DNA from: Candidatus Cloacimonadota bacterium
GTDB lineage: Bacteria > Cloacimonadota > Cloacimonadia > Cloacimonadales > Cloacimonadaceae
Direction: 5' to 3'
Length of the DNA: 64,000 nucleotides
Assembly: GCA_023421135.1 (NCBI GenBank)
Contig: JAEZUG010000026.1
Coordinates: 1-64,000 of the forward strand
The notes beneath the pieces were generated by a model, which worked only from the letters and a program-made list of their open reading frames with translations, was not told the origin of the DNA and did no database searches. This document shows positions 24,539-33,402 of the stretch, piece after piece. Position numbers and translations under genes: made by a program. Within the stretch, counting starts at the first letter, position 1. Each line of letters starts with the position of its first letter.

Positions 24539-25464
24539 AGATAGTAGTAACAGGTGGAGCAGGGTTTATCGGTTCAAACGTAGTTGATGCCTTCCTGGGT
24601 GCCGGTCATGAAGTAGTAGTAATTGATAACTTGAGTACTGGTTACAGGCATAACATCAATCCATCAGCAAAGTTCTATGAGATGGATATTTGTTCCTCGG
24701 AACTGACCTCAGTTCTGCAAAAAGAGGAAGCAGACATCATTTGTCACCATGCTGCTCAAGCCAGTGTTCCAGTTTCGGTAAAAGACCCCTTATACGATGC
24801 TAACACAAATGTTATGGGCTTCATCAACCTTTTGCAGGGTGCTGTGATAAACAGAGTGAAGAAAGTAATCTTTATCTCCAGTGGTGGTGCTTTGTATGGA
24901 GAAGCAGAAGAGTATCCCACTACAGAAAACTATCAGCCTGTACCTCTATCTGTATATGCTATAAACAAAATGGTTGGCGAGATCTATCTACATTTTTACA
25001 AACACCAATATGGCTTGGACTACACAGTTCTACGCTATGCCAATGTCTATGGCCCCAGACAGGTTTCGCACGGTGAAGCAGGGGTTGTCTCCATCTTCAT
25101 CGAAAAGCTTCTCGGAGGTGAAACACCAACCATCAATCGTTACGAGGATCAGCCTAATGGAATGATTCGAGACTATGTCTTTGTTCAGGATGTGGTCAAA
25201 GCCAATCTGGCAGCGCTGGAAAGGGGAAGCGGAGAAGCCTTCAATATAGGCACATGCATTCCCACATCTACTCTCACATTGTACAATGAGATTTGTCTCC
25301 AACTTGGTATCGTTACCGAGCCATACTTTGCACTGGCCAGGTTGGGAGACCTGAAAAACAGTTTATTGAACTATGACAAGGCTGCCAGTGTTCTGGGCTG
25401 GAAACCAGATTACAGCTTAGCTTCTGGCATAGCTGAAACGATCAAGTATTTTAAGAATAAGTAG
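24535..25464 (+). CDS. NAD-dependent UDP-glucose 4-epimerase-like protein
   Basis: A 309-residue extended short-chain dehydrogenase/reductase. GGAGFIGSNVVDAFL binds NAD at the N-terminus, VVIDNLSTG follows strand 2, HHAAQASVPVSV precedes helix 4, ISSGGALYG holds the Ser/Thr, and SVYAINK carries the Tyr-Lys pair near residue 150. RYANVYGPRQ and NIGTG-like (NIGTCIPTS) motifs are typical of UDP-glucose or UDP-uronate 4-epimerases. The exact sugar is not fixed by sequence. ATGA overlap with the NusG-like gene indicates coupling. Confidence 0.88.
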   Translation: MKIVVTGGAGFIGSNVVDAFLGAGHEVVVIDNLSTGYRHNINPSAKFYEMDICSSELTSVLQKEEADIICHHAAQASVPVSVKDPLYDANTNVMGFINLLQGAVINRVKKVIFISSGGALYGEAEEYPTTENYQPVPLSVYAINKMVGEIYLHFYKHQYGLDYTVLRYANVYGPRQVSHGEAGVVSIFIEKLLGGETPTINRYEDQPNGMIRDYVFVQDVVKANLAALERGSGEAFNIGTCIPTSTLTLYNEICLQLGIVTEPYFALARLGDLKNSLLNYDKAASVLGWKPDYSLASGIAETIKYFKNK

Positions 25465-25473
25465 AGGTTTACA

Positions 25474-26799
25474 ATGAAACTCGCTGTTATAGGCACTGGG
25501 TATGTGGGCTTGGTGACAGGCACTTGCTTTGCCGAAATGGGGAACAACGTAGTCTGTGTTGATAATGATCTGAAGAAAATAGATATGCTCAACAACGGCA
25601 AAATACCCATTTGGGAGCCTGGTTTGGAAGAGATGGTGCGCCGTAATCATCAGGAAGGCCGGCTTAGCTTCACTGCAGACCTTCAAACAGCCGTAAAGAA
25701 CTCTCTGATGCTCTTTATTGCAGTTGGAACCCCTCCCGGTGAAGACGGCTCGGCCGATCTGCAGTATGTGCTTCAAGTGGCTGCAGGTATAGCAGAAGCT
25801 ATGGATGGATATAGAATCATAGTAAATAAGTCCACTGTTCCAGTGGGCACGGCAGATCTGGTGAGAAGAACCATCAGTGATATACTGGAAATGCGTGAAC
25901 TGGATGCAGGGTTTGATGTTGTATCAAATCCTGAATTCCTGAAGGAAGGAGCTGCGATAGATGACTTTATGAAGCCCGACCGAGTGATTGTTGGCACAGA
26001 TAAGAAAGAAGTCGCAGACCTGATGAGAGAGCTCTATGCTCCATTCAACAGAACCACAAATCGCGTGATAACCATGTCCATCAAATCTGCTGAGATGACC
26101 AAATACGCAGCCAATGCCATGCTTGCCACCAAGATCTCCTTTATGAATGAGATTGCCCGTCTCTGTGACAAATTGGGTGCTGATGTAGCAGAAGTGAGAA
26201 ACGGGATTGGTAGCGATAGTAGAATAGGCTACAAGTTCATTTACCCCGGTGTCGGCTACGGGGGATCCTGCTTCCCCAAAGATGTTAAAGCACTAATTCA
26301 CATGTCCAATAAGAACTCACTGGATGCCAAAGTCTTAACGGCTGTCGAAGAAGTGAACATCGAGCAGAAACGCATCCTGGTTGATAAACTAATTAATCGT
26401 TTTGGAAAGGATCTATCCGGCAAGTGCTTTGCCATTTGGGGGCTAGCCTTCAAGCCCCAAACTGACGACATGCGGGAAGCACCATCAGTAGTGATCATCA
26501 AAGAGCTTCTATCTTTGGGTGCCAAGCTCCGGCTCTACGATCCGGTAGCTATGAATGAATCCAAAAAGATTGTCCCGGAGAGCGATAGAACATGCTACTG
26601 CGACAATGAGTATGACTCTCTGGAGGGATCGGATGCCATGCTCTTAATCACTGAATGGCATCAATTCAGATACCCGGATTTTGAAAGAATGAAATCACTT
26701 CTGGTTCAACCGATCATCTTCGATGGCAGGAATCAGTATGATGTTAAACAACTGAATGAGCTGGGATTTGAGTATTACTGTATAGGTCGAGGGAACTAA
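25474..26799 (+). CDS. ugd: UDP-glucose 6-dehydrogenase
   Basis: A 441-residue enzyme that makes UDP-glucuronate from UDP-glucose with 2 NAD. The Rossmann loop [20 protein letters not shown] is at the N-terminus, [19 protein letters not shown] is the UDP-glucose dehydrogenase segment, the catalytic Cys is in [10 protein letters not shown] near residue 265, and [15 protein letters not shown] lies in the C-terminal domain. The product could be the substrate of the epimerase immediately upstream (ten bases apart). A strong bidirectional terminator follows. Confidence 0.95.
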   Translation: MKLAVIGTGYVGLVTGTCFAEMGNNVVCVDNDLKKIDMLNNGKIPIWEPGLEEMVRRNHQEGRLSFTADLQTAVKNSLMLFIAVGTPPGEDGSADLQYVLQVAAGIAEAMDGYRIIVNKSTVPVGTADLVRRTISDILEMRELDAGFDVVSNPEFLKEGAAIDDFMKPDRVIVGTDKKEVADLMRELYAPFNRTTNRVITMSIKSAEMTKYAANAMLATKISFMNEIARLCDKLGADVAEVRNGIGSDSRIGYKFIYPGVGYGGSCFPKDVKALIHMSNKNSLDAKVLTAVEEVNIEQKRILVDKLINRFGKDLSGKCFAIWGLAFKPQTDDMREAPSVVIIKELLSLGAKLRLYDPVAMNESKKIVPESDRTCYCDNEYDSLEGSDAMLLITEWHQFRYPDFERMKSLLVQPIIFDGRNQYDVKQLNELGFEYYCIGRGN

Positions 26800-26818
26800 C
26801 TACAAACTACAATGAATT

Positions 26819-26858
26819 ATGGGCACTGCTATCCAGAGATCGCAGTGCCCATTTTATT
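26819..26858. terminator. Bidirectional terminator between ugd and thioredoxin genes
   Basis: ATGGGCACTGC / GCAGTGCCCAT (11-base stem, 12-base loop) is followed by TTTTATTATT on the plus strand and serves the convergent gene pair. Confidence 0.85.
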
Positions 26859-27168
26859 ATTGAGTTAACTGGCTCAGTTTAGAAGAGAGAATTGGTTCTG
26901 TCAATACTCCAACCAGCATCTCTTTCATTTCACCATTTCTAAAGAATAGAGAGCTGGGCACACTACTGATCTTATAGCCATCAGCAAGCTTGGGAAACTT
27001 ATCCACGTCAACTTTCACAATCTGTACAGATTGATGCTTGAGGGATAGCTGCTCCAGAGTGGCCTGATAATTGCTGCAAGGCTTGCACCACTCAGCAAAA
27101 AAGACCAGAACCCTGGGCTCCGGGGATTCCAAAATCTCCAGATTGTCATTCGATAAATATATAATCAT
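26857..27168 (-). CDS. Thioredoxin-fold protein
   Basis: A 103-residue single thioredoxin domain with the redox motif WCKPC near residues 32-36, VDVDKFPKLADGYKISSVPS carrying the cis-Pro, and a C-terminal helix. The active site has KP between the cysteines instead of the usual GP, and there is no signal peptide, so it is a cytoplasmic disulfide reductase or a relative. It lies 83 bases downstream of dppA on the same strand. Confidence 0.88.
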   Translation of the reverse strand: MIIYLSNDNLEILESPEPRVLVFFAEWCKPCSNYQATLEQLSLKHQSVQIVKVDVDKFPKLADGYKISSVPSSLFFRNGEMKEMLVGVLTEPILSSKLSQLTQ

Positions 27169-27251
27169 GCTTATCTGCTCCTGTCGTCTTCGTATCTGAA
27201 GACATTATAAGCAGATGAGCGCTCCAGGCAAACTGCCCTTGTTGTGGCGGA

Positions 27252-28088
27252 CTAGATACCTGCAGTAGAAGCCAGCGTGACAAGTGCCATCACAGCCTCA
27301 AAGATCACGCTATAGTCATTATCGGTATAGCTTACAGTACGGCCATCCAAACGCTTCACATAGGGCATCAGGCAAGCCTGATCTGTCATGGCAGTAGAGT
27401 GAAACTCTATCTTGAGCTCATAGGGACTTTCCAGCTTGTAAAGTGGATAGATTGGATGCTTGAGGGCAGAATGTACTGCAGTAATAAACTCTCGCTGAAC
27501 TTTATGGCGGGGATAAAGCTTGGCAGAGAATTTGGAATGAGCTTCCTTGGTGCAGACATAGTGCAGCCAGGGCATAGCATCGGGATCCAATAGCTCATTC
27601 TGCAGCGCCAGATCCCCACTCACCAGACTCACGGGAATACCCAGTGAGCCGGCATAAGCCGCATTGATCAAGGCTTCGCTCATCCGGATGCCATTGATCC
27701 AGATCTTCTGAATTCTGCTATTGGAGTAACTGTGATCCATGTTACCCTTCAAAGCTCCCGTGCCAGCGTGATAACCCAAGAGCATCACCTGGCTAAAGCT
27801 ACTATCCAGCATGGGCATCATATAAAAGGGTCTGGGTCCTCCGGAGATTAAATTGACCCGGTCATCCAGGGCTGTAACTGAATAATCCAGATTATCACCG
27901 GCGGAGTGAGAATCCGCTATGAGAATCTCAGTGATCTCGCCGTTCTGAGCACTACTCTTTACTGCCTCGATCAGATCTGTCACATGATCCATCATTGCCT
28001 GTCTCACTGCCGCCCGGTTGCTCTTCTCTTGCTCCCAGTTGAAGGTTCCGGGCATTCCTTCCATATCGATAGATACATAAAGCTTCAT
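27252..28088 (-). CDS. dppA: M55 family D-aminopeptidase (DppA-like)
   Basis: A 278-residue cytoplasmic zinc peptidase of family M55. The N-terminal SIDMEGMPG holds the metal-binding Asp and Glu (residues 8 and 10). ADSHSAG near 60, LLGYHAGTG near 105 and the following histidine/glutamate motifs complete the site. Relatives release N-terminal D-amino acids from peptides such as D-Ala dipeptides. It starts six bases after psuG ends, so the two are cotranscribed. No dipeptide transporter is nearby. Confidence 0.9.
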   Translation of the reverse strand: MKLYVSIDMEGMPGTFNWEQEKSNRAAVRQAMMDHVTDLIEAVKSSAQNGEITEILIADSHSAGDNLDYSVTALDDRVNLISGGPRPFYMMPMLDSSFSQVMLLGYHAGTGALKGNMDHSYSNSRIQKIWINGIRMSEALINAAYAGSLGIPVSLVSGDLALQNELLDPDAMPWLHYVCTKEAHSKFSAKLYPRHKVQREFITAVHSALKHPIYPLYKLESPYELKIEFHSTAMTDQACLMPYVKRLDGRTVSYTDNDYSVIFEAVMALVTLASTAGI

Positions 28089-28094
28089 ATTGAT

Positions 28095-29021
28095 CTACAC
28101 TCCTTTTAAGGCTTTGGCCAGTTTAGCCGCAAGTCTGGCATTGTTTTCCAGCAGCGCCAGATTTGCTACCACCGATTCACCTGCGGTTGCGCGGGCAAGA
28201 TAGTCAAGTAAAAATGGAGTCAGAGCTTTCCCCTTTATCCCTTTCTCTGCTGCAGAAGAGAGAGCTTGTTTGATCACAGGTTCTATCCTGGAAGCAGAAA
28301 TTTCGGATTCCTCAGGAATCGGATTGGCAATTAAAACTCCACATCGGGAAGCTCTGAGCTGCCTATGAAAGCTATGAAACATCACGAATTCTTCAATAGA
28401 ATCCAGTGAGTCTATTGTTATAGCGCTGGAACGGCTGTAGAAAGTGGGGAAGAGCTCTGTTTTCCAGCCCAAAACCGGCACTCCGTGAGTTTCTAGCGTT
28501 TCTACAGTGGCGCTTACGTCCAGGATAGCTTTACATCCGGCTGAGACTACTGTCACCGGTATCTGAGCCAGAGCCAGAATATCCATCGAGATGTCACTGC
28601 TGTTTTGCCAGTCTCTGTGAACCCCTCCGATCCCACCAGTAGCAAATACATCAATACCTGCCAGACTGGCGAGCAACATTGTAGCAGAAACAGTAGTTCC
28701 TCCACACTGCTTCCTGACCATAGCCAAAGCAATATCCCTCATGGAAAGCTTCTGAATTTTGACCTCAGAGTCATTCAGCCTCTCTTCCAAGAGTTTGATT
28801 TCCGCCAGATCCACACCGATATGTACCAAACCGTCAATCATGATTATTGTTGCAGGTGTGGCTCCTTCTTGGCTGATGATCTCTTCCAGGCGGTTGAGAG
28901 TCTCAAAATTCTTCGGATATGGCAGGCCATGAGTGATCACGGTAGATTCCAGAGCGACGATAGGGGACTTGCTATCAAGAGCAGATTGAACAGAGGGTGA
29001 ATATTTGAATTGTGTGTTCAT
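28095..29021 (-). CDS. psuG: Pseudouridine-5'-phosphate glycosidase
   Basis: About 308 residues. The enzyme cleaves pseudouridine 5'-phosphate to uracil and ribose 5-phosphate in modified-nucleoside catabolism. Family motifs are VALESTVITHGLPYPKN, GATPATIIMIDG, TTVSATMLLASLAGI, FATGGIGGVHR and VSAGCKAILDVSATVE with the catalytic Lys. ATG at 29021 is chosen because similarity begins with residue FKYS; an upstream frame to 29081 adds 20 unrelated residues. The usual partner kinase PsuK is not encoded in the window. Confidence 0.93.
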   Translation of the reverse strand: MNTQFKYSPSVQSALDSKSPIVALESTVITHGLPYPKNFETLNRLEEIISQEGATPATIIMIDGLVHIGVDLAEIKLLEERLNDSEVKIQKLSMRDIALAMVRKQCGGTTVSATMLLASLAGIDVFATGGIGGVHRDWQNSSDISMDILALAQIPVTVVSAGCKAILDVSATVETLETHGVPVLGWKTELFPTFYSRSSAITIDSLDSIEEFVMFHSFHRQLRASRCGVLIANPIPEESEISASRIEPVIKQALSSAAEKGIKGKALTPFLLDYLARATAGESVVANLALLENNARLAAKLAKALKGV

Positions 29022-29101
29022 AAAGGTGGGTTCCTGCAGATAAAATGATGGAATCAATCTTTGCTCACTGCGCTCGAACAATGATTGATTCCATTCCGGA
29101 T

Positions 29102-29620
29102 CTAGTTCAGAGTGAGTTCTTCTGAAGTAGTCTGGATATCACTGAGTTGTGTTTCTTGAGGGTAGATTAGGACATCGACAGGCGCTACGCCGATAGCGAG
29201 CAAACCTAACTCTCTGGCGGCAGCATAGGAAATATCCAGCTGTCTGCCACGTACGAAGGGTCCACGATCAGTGACGCGAACGATTACGGACTTGCCGTTT
29301 CTGGGATTGGTGATTTGAAGGAGGGTGTTAAAGGGGAGGGATTTGTGTGCGCAGGTCATTGCATTGCGGTCATAGCGCTCACCGCTGGCAGTATAACGTC
29401 CATGGAATCTTCCACCGTAGTAGGATGTAACCATGGTTTCCCGGATCGGGGAGATCCCCGGCGGTTCTTGTGTTTGTAGTGAATCGATCACCAAAGCTGA
29501 CTGCTCCAGGCTGATCTCCTCACTACCGATTCCGCTAACTTGTTCCGCTACTACAGGTGCTATTACAGCTAGCTGTAGGCAGAAAAAGGTAGCAAATAGT
29601 AGTTTCGTTTTTTGATTCAT
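29102..29620 (-). CDS. rlpA: RlpA-like septal ring lytic transglycosylase / DPBB protein
   Basis: A 172-residue exported protein with a cleavable signal peptide (LLFATFFCLQLAVIAPVVA). The double-psi beta-barrel at residues about 70-155 has SYYGGRFHGRYTASGERYD, MTCAHKSLPFNTLLQITNP and VRVTDRGPFVRGRQLDIS with the catalytic-type Asp. A SPOR domain is absent and no lipobox Cys is seen, so this is a short, periplasmic form. RlpA members act on naked peptidoglycan at division sites; activity here is inferred. Confidence 0.9.
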   Translation of the reverse strand: MNQKTKLLFATFFCLQLAVIAPVVAEQVSGIGSEEISLEQSALVIDSLQTQEPPGISPIRETMVTSYYGGRFHGRYTASGERYDRNAMTCAHKSLPFNTLLQITNPRNGKSVIVRVTDRGPFVRGRQLDISYAAARELGLLAIGVAPVDVLIYPQETQLSDIQTTSEELTLN

Positions 29621-29735
29621 AAGTTCTTACCATTAAGTATAGGATGCAGGTGATCTTTCTGAGACGCTCAAATCTGTCAAGAAAAAAATAGCCAAAAACA
29701 ACGTAACTCCATCAGGTATAATGGTTTGACCATGA

Positions 29736-29793
29736 GTGCCAGAAGCCTCGGATTAGGGACTTGACAAGTTCATTCTGCTTCTCAGACTGGCAC
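29736..29793 (+). promoter_or_regulatory. Structured 5' leader of the DUF3795 gene
   Basis: GTGCCA-GAAGC (29736-29746) pairs with GCTTC (29777-29781) and TGGCAC (29788-29793) through a six-base bulge, with ACTTG-A-CAAGT between. A TATAAT box lies at 29717-29722 without a clear -35. It may be a leader hairpin or operator; nothing identifies a known riboswitch. Confidence 0.3.
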
Positions 29794-29808
29794 AGATAAG
29801 GAGATACT

Positions 29809-30153
29809 ATGAAAAATACATATTCACCCTGCGGGATTGATTGCAATAGCTGCGATGCCTTCATTGCAACTCAGACTAATGACCTGGAGCTCTTCGAGAA
29901 GCTCGCAGAACAATTCAAGGTTAATCAAGGCTTAGAGATCGAGCCGGAGAAGCTAAGATGCAATGGCTGCATGAACGAAGGCGTTCACATCGGTTTTTGC
30001 GATGAATGTGGCATCCGGGCCTGCGCAATTGAAAAAGGATACCAGAACTGCGCCGATTGCGATTTACTGCCTTGTGAAAAGGGTTCGTTCATTTGGACAG
30101 AGGGTTCCGCTTCCTTGGCCAATCTGAGATCAATCCGGAGAGTAAGAAGTTAG
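29809..30153 (+). CDS. DUF3795 cysteine-rich protein
   Basis: A 114-residue soluble protein. The DUF3795 pattern is visible as YSPCGIDCNSCDAFIAT, CNGCMNEG, CDECGIRACAIEKGYQNCADC and LPCEKGSFI. Ten or more cysteines in pairs suggest zinc or iron-sulfur binding. The biological role of the family is not established. The C-terminal end (ANLRSIRRVRS) is shorter than some members but not clearly broken. AAGGAGATA precedes the ATG. A leader hairpin lies upstream. Confidence 0.85.
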   Translation: MKNTYSPCGIDCNSCDAFIATQTNDLELFEKLAEQFKVNQGLEIEPEKLRCNGCMNEGVHIGFCDECGIRACAIEKGYQNCADCDLLPCEKGSFIWTEGSASLANLRSIRRVRS

Positions 30154-30589
30154 GCGCGAGAGCTTCGCTGCAGACGCTTGTGAAGAAGCTTGCGCTAGAA
30201 TGCTGATGGACTGGATCAGCAGGATAAGATTGAGCTCTGTTGACATGATGATTATGATTTACGCAGATTGCTCTCTTTGTAATCCACAAACTCTGGTTAT
30301 CTATCCTTAGTCTCCCAGCAACACACATTGCTATCTAATCACTTGTCACTATTCACCTTATAGTCACCCGCTACACTCATTATCCATAACTTACTATAGG
30401 ATAAGCTTTTCCTTAGCGTTCGCTAAAGGATCGCTAAGGCATCACTAAAGCATCACTAAAGAATCCTGTTAGAAGGGAAGGAGGGAGAAGCGCATACCAC
30501 ATTCAGGATTCTGAGAAATGAATTGACAGAATAGGCTGATTATCTTGGCATTGACTCTAAGTAAAAAATAACGAACTAAGGAGAAACCA
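30154..30589. other. Intergenic region with repeat copy B
   Basis: No gene is supported here. The stretch contains repeat copy B on the minus strand (30379-30466) and the leader of the oxidoreductase operon. TTGACA at 30523-30528 is the best promoter hint, but no matching -10 box was found. Confidence 0.5.
30379..30466 (-). repeat. Structured intergenic repeat, copy B
   Basis: Read on the minus strand it carries four 11-base units of the TTTAGYGATCC type, the hairpin TTAGCG-AA-CGCTAA and the tail CTTATCCTATAGTAAGTT, then ATGGATAA. It is the only one of the four copies on this strand. Confidence 0.8.
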
Positions 30590-30793
30590 ATGCCAAAAAT
30601 GACAGTGGATCCAAAGTACTGTAAGGGTTGTGGATTGTGCATAGCAGCCTGCCCTAAAAAGATCATTCGGTTTTCGGAGAACATCAATCAAAAGGGTTAT
30701 CATTATGCGGAGTGCTTCGATCAGGAAGCCTGTATAGCTTGTAAAATGTGTTATCAGACTTGCCCGGATGTGGCAATCACAATCGAGAAATGA
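30590..30793 (+). CDS. 2-oxoacid:ferredoxin oxidoreductase, ferredoxin-like delta subunit
   Basis: A 67-residue dicluster ferredoxin. CKGCGLCIAACPKK and CIACKMCYQTCPD each supply ligands for one 4Fe-4S cluster. It passes electrons from the thiamine-diphosphate subunit to external ferredoxin. AAGGAG precedes the ATG. It is the first gene of the four-gene operon and seven bases separate it from the next start. Confidence 0.92.
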   Translation: MPKMTVDPKYCKGCGLCIAACPKKIIRFSENINQKGYHYAECFDQEACIACKMCYQTCPDVAITIEK

Positions 30794-30800
30794 GGATAAT

Positions 30801-31880
30801 ATGGCGAAAGTATTAATGAAAGGAAATGAAGCTGTAGCCGAAGCCGCAATCCGGAGCGGATGCAGACTTTATTTTGCCTATCCCATCACTCCCCAAAGCG
30901 AGCTGATCGAGTATATGGCAAAGATGATGCCCAAGGTAGGAGGAACTTTCCTCCAGGCAGAAAGTGAAGTGTCTGCCATAAACATGGTATATGGCGCCGC
31001 AGGAGCCGGGAAAAGGGTGATGACTTCATCTTCCTCCCCCGGAATCTCCCTCAAAGCTGAAGGTATATCCTATATTGCCGGTGCAGAGCTTCCTGCTGTG
31101 ATCGTAAACGTTCAAAGAGGCGGACCCGGTTTGGGTGATATCCAACCAGCCCAGGGTGACTATTTTCAAGCCACCAAAGGTGGGGGACACGGAGATTACC
31201 GTCAGATAGTGCTTGCTCCAAGTTCTGTTCAGGAATTTGCCGATATGGCTTCTGAAGCTTTTGACTTGGCGGATAAGTATCGCAATCCAGTTATGATCCT
31301 CGCCGATGGTATGCTTGGTCAAATGATGGAACCGGTAGAATTCAAGCCTGCCAAAACTGATGCAGAGATTGCCGAGCTGGGAAAACAACACCATTCCTGG
31401 TGTATTTGTCCCAATGAAGACGGCGACAAGAAGCACCACCATGAAATCAACTCTCTGGAGATAGATCCTGCCGTCTTGGAAAAACACGTGAACGATCTCT
31501 ATGCCAAGTATGCAGTGATCGAACGTGACGAAACCAGGTGGGAAGAATACAATATTGCCGATGATAATGAGATTCTCTGCGTCGCTTGGGGCACAGCTTC
31601 CAGAATAGTGAAATCTGCAGTCAACGAAATGCTGGCCAAAGGCAAGAAAATTGGCTTGATCCGTCCCATCACCTGCTGGCCCTTCCCCTATGAAGCTATC
31701 GCCAAAGCCATCGGACCCAAAGTGAAGAAAGTCTATGTATTCGAGCTCAACACCGGTCAGATGCTGGATGATGTTAAGATAGCTGTTAGCGGAAAAGTTC
31801 CGGTGGACTTCTGGGGCAAGGTGGGTGGAATAGTCTTCACCCCTGCAGAAGTAGAAGCTAAGCTGGACGCTTGTTTTTAA
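30801..31880 (+). CDS. vorB: 2-oxoacid (branched-chain type) ferredoxin oxidoreductase alpha subunit
   Basis: About 359 residues. The pyrimidine-binding domain I and II arrangement of the VorB type is seen: GNEAVAEAAIRSGC, YPITPQSELIEYMA, QAESEVSAINMVYGAAGAGKRVMTSSSSPGIS and VNVQRGGPGLGDIQPAQGDY. VOR-type enzymes oxidise 2-oxoisovalerate and related acids to acyl-CoA with CoA and ferredoxin, which fits amino-acid fermentation. ATG at 30801 with GAGGATAAT is chosen over an upstream in-frame ATG that lies within the ferredoxin gene. Substrate choice between 2-oxoisovalerate and 2-oxoglutarate is not certain. Confidence 0.9.
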   Translation: MAKVLMKGNEAVAEAAIRSGCRLYFAYPITPQSELIEYMAKMMPKVGGTFLQAESEVSAINMVYGAAGAGKRVMTSSSSPGISLKAEGISYIAGAELPAVIVNVQRGGPGLGDIQPAQGDYFQATKGGGHGDYRQIVLAPSSVQEFADMASEAFDLADKYRNPVMILADGMLGQMMEPVEFKPAKTDAEIAELGKQHHSWCICPNEDGDKKHHHEINSLEIDPAVLEKHVNDLYAKYAVIERDETRWEEYNIADDNEILCVAWGTASRIVKSAVNEMLAKGKKIGLIRPITCWPFPYEAIAKAIGPKVKKVYVFELNTGQMLDDVKIAVSGKVPVDFWGKVGGIVFTPAEVEAKLDACF

Positions 31881-31890
31881 GGAGATATCA

Positions 31891-32643
31891 ATGGAAGTAA
31901 TAGCAACAAGACCAAATTCACTCACCGCTACTCCTTTTACCTATTGCCCAGGTTGTTTACACGGAGTCGCTCATAGATTAGTCGCAGAATCAATAGAAGA
32001 ACTGGGGCTCACCAACATGATGACAGGTGTTGCACCGGTAGGTTGCTCTGTGTTTGCCTACAAGTTTTTCAATTTCGATATGGCCCAGGCTGCTCATGGC
32101 AGAGCTCCTGCCGTTGCCACAGGCATGAAGCGTGCCCGTCCTGATATGCATGTCTTCACTTATCAAGGCGATGGTGACCTTGCTGCCATTGGAACCGCAG
32201 AGATTGTTCACGCTGCAAACCGGGGTGAGCATATTTCCGTGTTCTTTGTGAACAATGCCATCTACGGTATGACAGGCGGTCAAATGGCGCCTACTACTCT
32301 TCCAGGAATGAAGACAACTACCTCACCCTATGGAAGGAATGTGGATGACATCGGTTATCCCATTAGAGTTAGTGAGCTGCTTGCGACGTTAATTGCGCCT
32401 TATTATATTGAACGGGTCTCTCTCCTGAGTCCTGCCGATATTATCAAGGCTAAGAAAGCCGTACACAAAGCTCTTACCTATAATAAAGAAGGCCGAGGCT
32501 TCACCTTTGTGGAGCTTATCTCAACCTGTCCCACAAACTGGGGCATAGACCCAATCAAATCCAGAGAATGGGCCAAGGAAAACATGCTGCCTTTCTTTAA
32601 GCCGGGCTGCTTCCGCGACAAAGGTGAGGAGGTGAAGGCATGA
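31891..32643 (+). CDS. 2-oxoacid ferredoxin oxidoreductase beta (thiamine diphosphate) subunit
   Basis: A 250-residue subunit. The thiamine diphosphate/Mg motif is GDGDLAAIGTAEIVHAANRGEHISVFFVNN, with CPGCLHGVAHR at the N-terminus and GMTGGQMAPTT after it. It completes the active site with the alpha subunit. AAGGAGATATCA precedes the ATG. The stop overlaps the gamma-subunit start by four bases. Confidence 0.93.
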   Translation: MEVIATRPNSLTATPFTYCPGCLHGVAHRLVAESIEELGLTNMMTGVAPVGCSVFAYKFFNFDMAQAAHGRAPAVATGMKRARPDMHVFTYQGDGDLAAIGTAEIVHAANRGEHISVFFVNNAIYGMTGGQMAPTTLPGMKTTTSPYGRNVDDIGYPIRVSELLATLIAPYYIERVSLLSPADIIKAKKAVHKALTYNKEGRGFTFVELISTCPTNWGIDPIKSREWAKENMLPFFKPGCFRDKGEEVKA

Positions 32644-33182
32644 AATGCGAGATGATTTGTGCTGGTTTCGGTGGTCAGGGCGTCCTGACTATTGGAAAGT
32701 TCATCGCCAAAGCTGGAATGGCTGAAGGTAAAAATGTTTCCTGGCTTCCTTCCTATGGACCTGAGATGCGCGGTGGAACTGCAAACGTCGCAGCAGTCGT
32801 ATCCGACGAACCCATCGCCTCTCCCATTGTGAGCTATCCGGATGTTCTGGTGGCGCTGAACCAACCCTCTTTGGATAAGTTTGGTGCTTCGGTCAGAAAA
32901 GACGGAGTTGTGATCGTTGATACCAATATGTGTCCTCACGGTTTGAAGCGTGATGATGTCTGTATTATCAACGCACCCATGAGCGACATAGCCCTTGAGA
33001 TTGGCTCCATGATGGTGCTGAACATGCTGGCTATCGGCATAGTGATTGGCAAGACCGGGGTCATCAAGTATGAGACCATGGAAGAAGATCTCACCGCTTT
33101 CCTCAAGGCTAAGAATCCAGATCTGCTGGAGAAGAATCTCATAGCTATTAAGCGTGGTATGGAGATAGGTAAGCAACAATAA
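32640..33182 (+). CDS. 2-oxoacid ferredoxin oxidoreductase gamma subunit
   Basis: A 180-residue subunit with the family signature GFGGQGVLTIGKFIAKAGMAEGKNVSWLPSYGPEMRGGTANV and a C-terminal helical region. It completes the delta-alpha-beta-gamma set. An ATGA overlap with the beta gene indicates coupling. A strong terminator follows. Confidence 0.93.
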   Translation: MKCEMICAGFGGQGVLTIGKFIAKAGMAEGKNVSWLPSYGPEMRGGTANVAAVVSDEPIASPIVSYPDVLVALNQPSLDKFGASVRKDGVVIVDTNMCPHGLKRDDVCIINAPMSDIALEIGSMMVLNMLAIGIVIGKTGVIKYETMEEDLTAFLKAKNPDLLEKNLIAIKRGMEIGKQQ

Positions 33183-33199
33183 GATAATCAGATCAAGTA

Positions 33200-33232
33200 T
33201 AGTGAAGCTCTTCAGGGAGCTTCACTATTTTT
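33200..33232 (+). terminator. Terminator of the 2-oxoacid oxidoreductase operon
   Basis: TAGTGAAGCTC / GAGCTTCACTA (11-base perfect stem, six-base loop) is followed by five T residues. Confidence 0.9.
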
Positions 33233-33402
33233 GTGCATATTGTTTAGCTATGGTATTATTTCCTCAATCCCTGTGAGTTTTCTAGTGTCAAATCCTATTG
33301 AGTGCTTGACAATATTATGAAAACAACTTCAAATGTATTCACGGTAATAATACGGTATCGGATCTGAAAGAGTGATCTGATTTATATCTGTTGGGAGATT
33401 AT

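Noticed and set aside
33306..33390. TTGACA and GATCTGA direct repeats before the TetR gene as promoter and operator
   Set aside because: No -10 box at proper spacing, and the repeats are short and not symmetrical; evidence is too thin to call a site.
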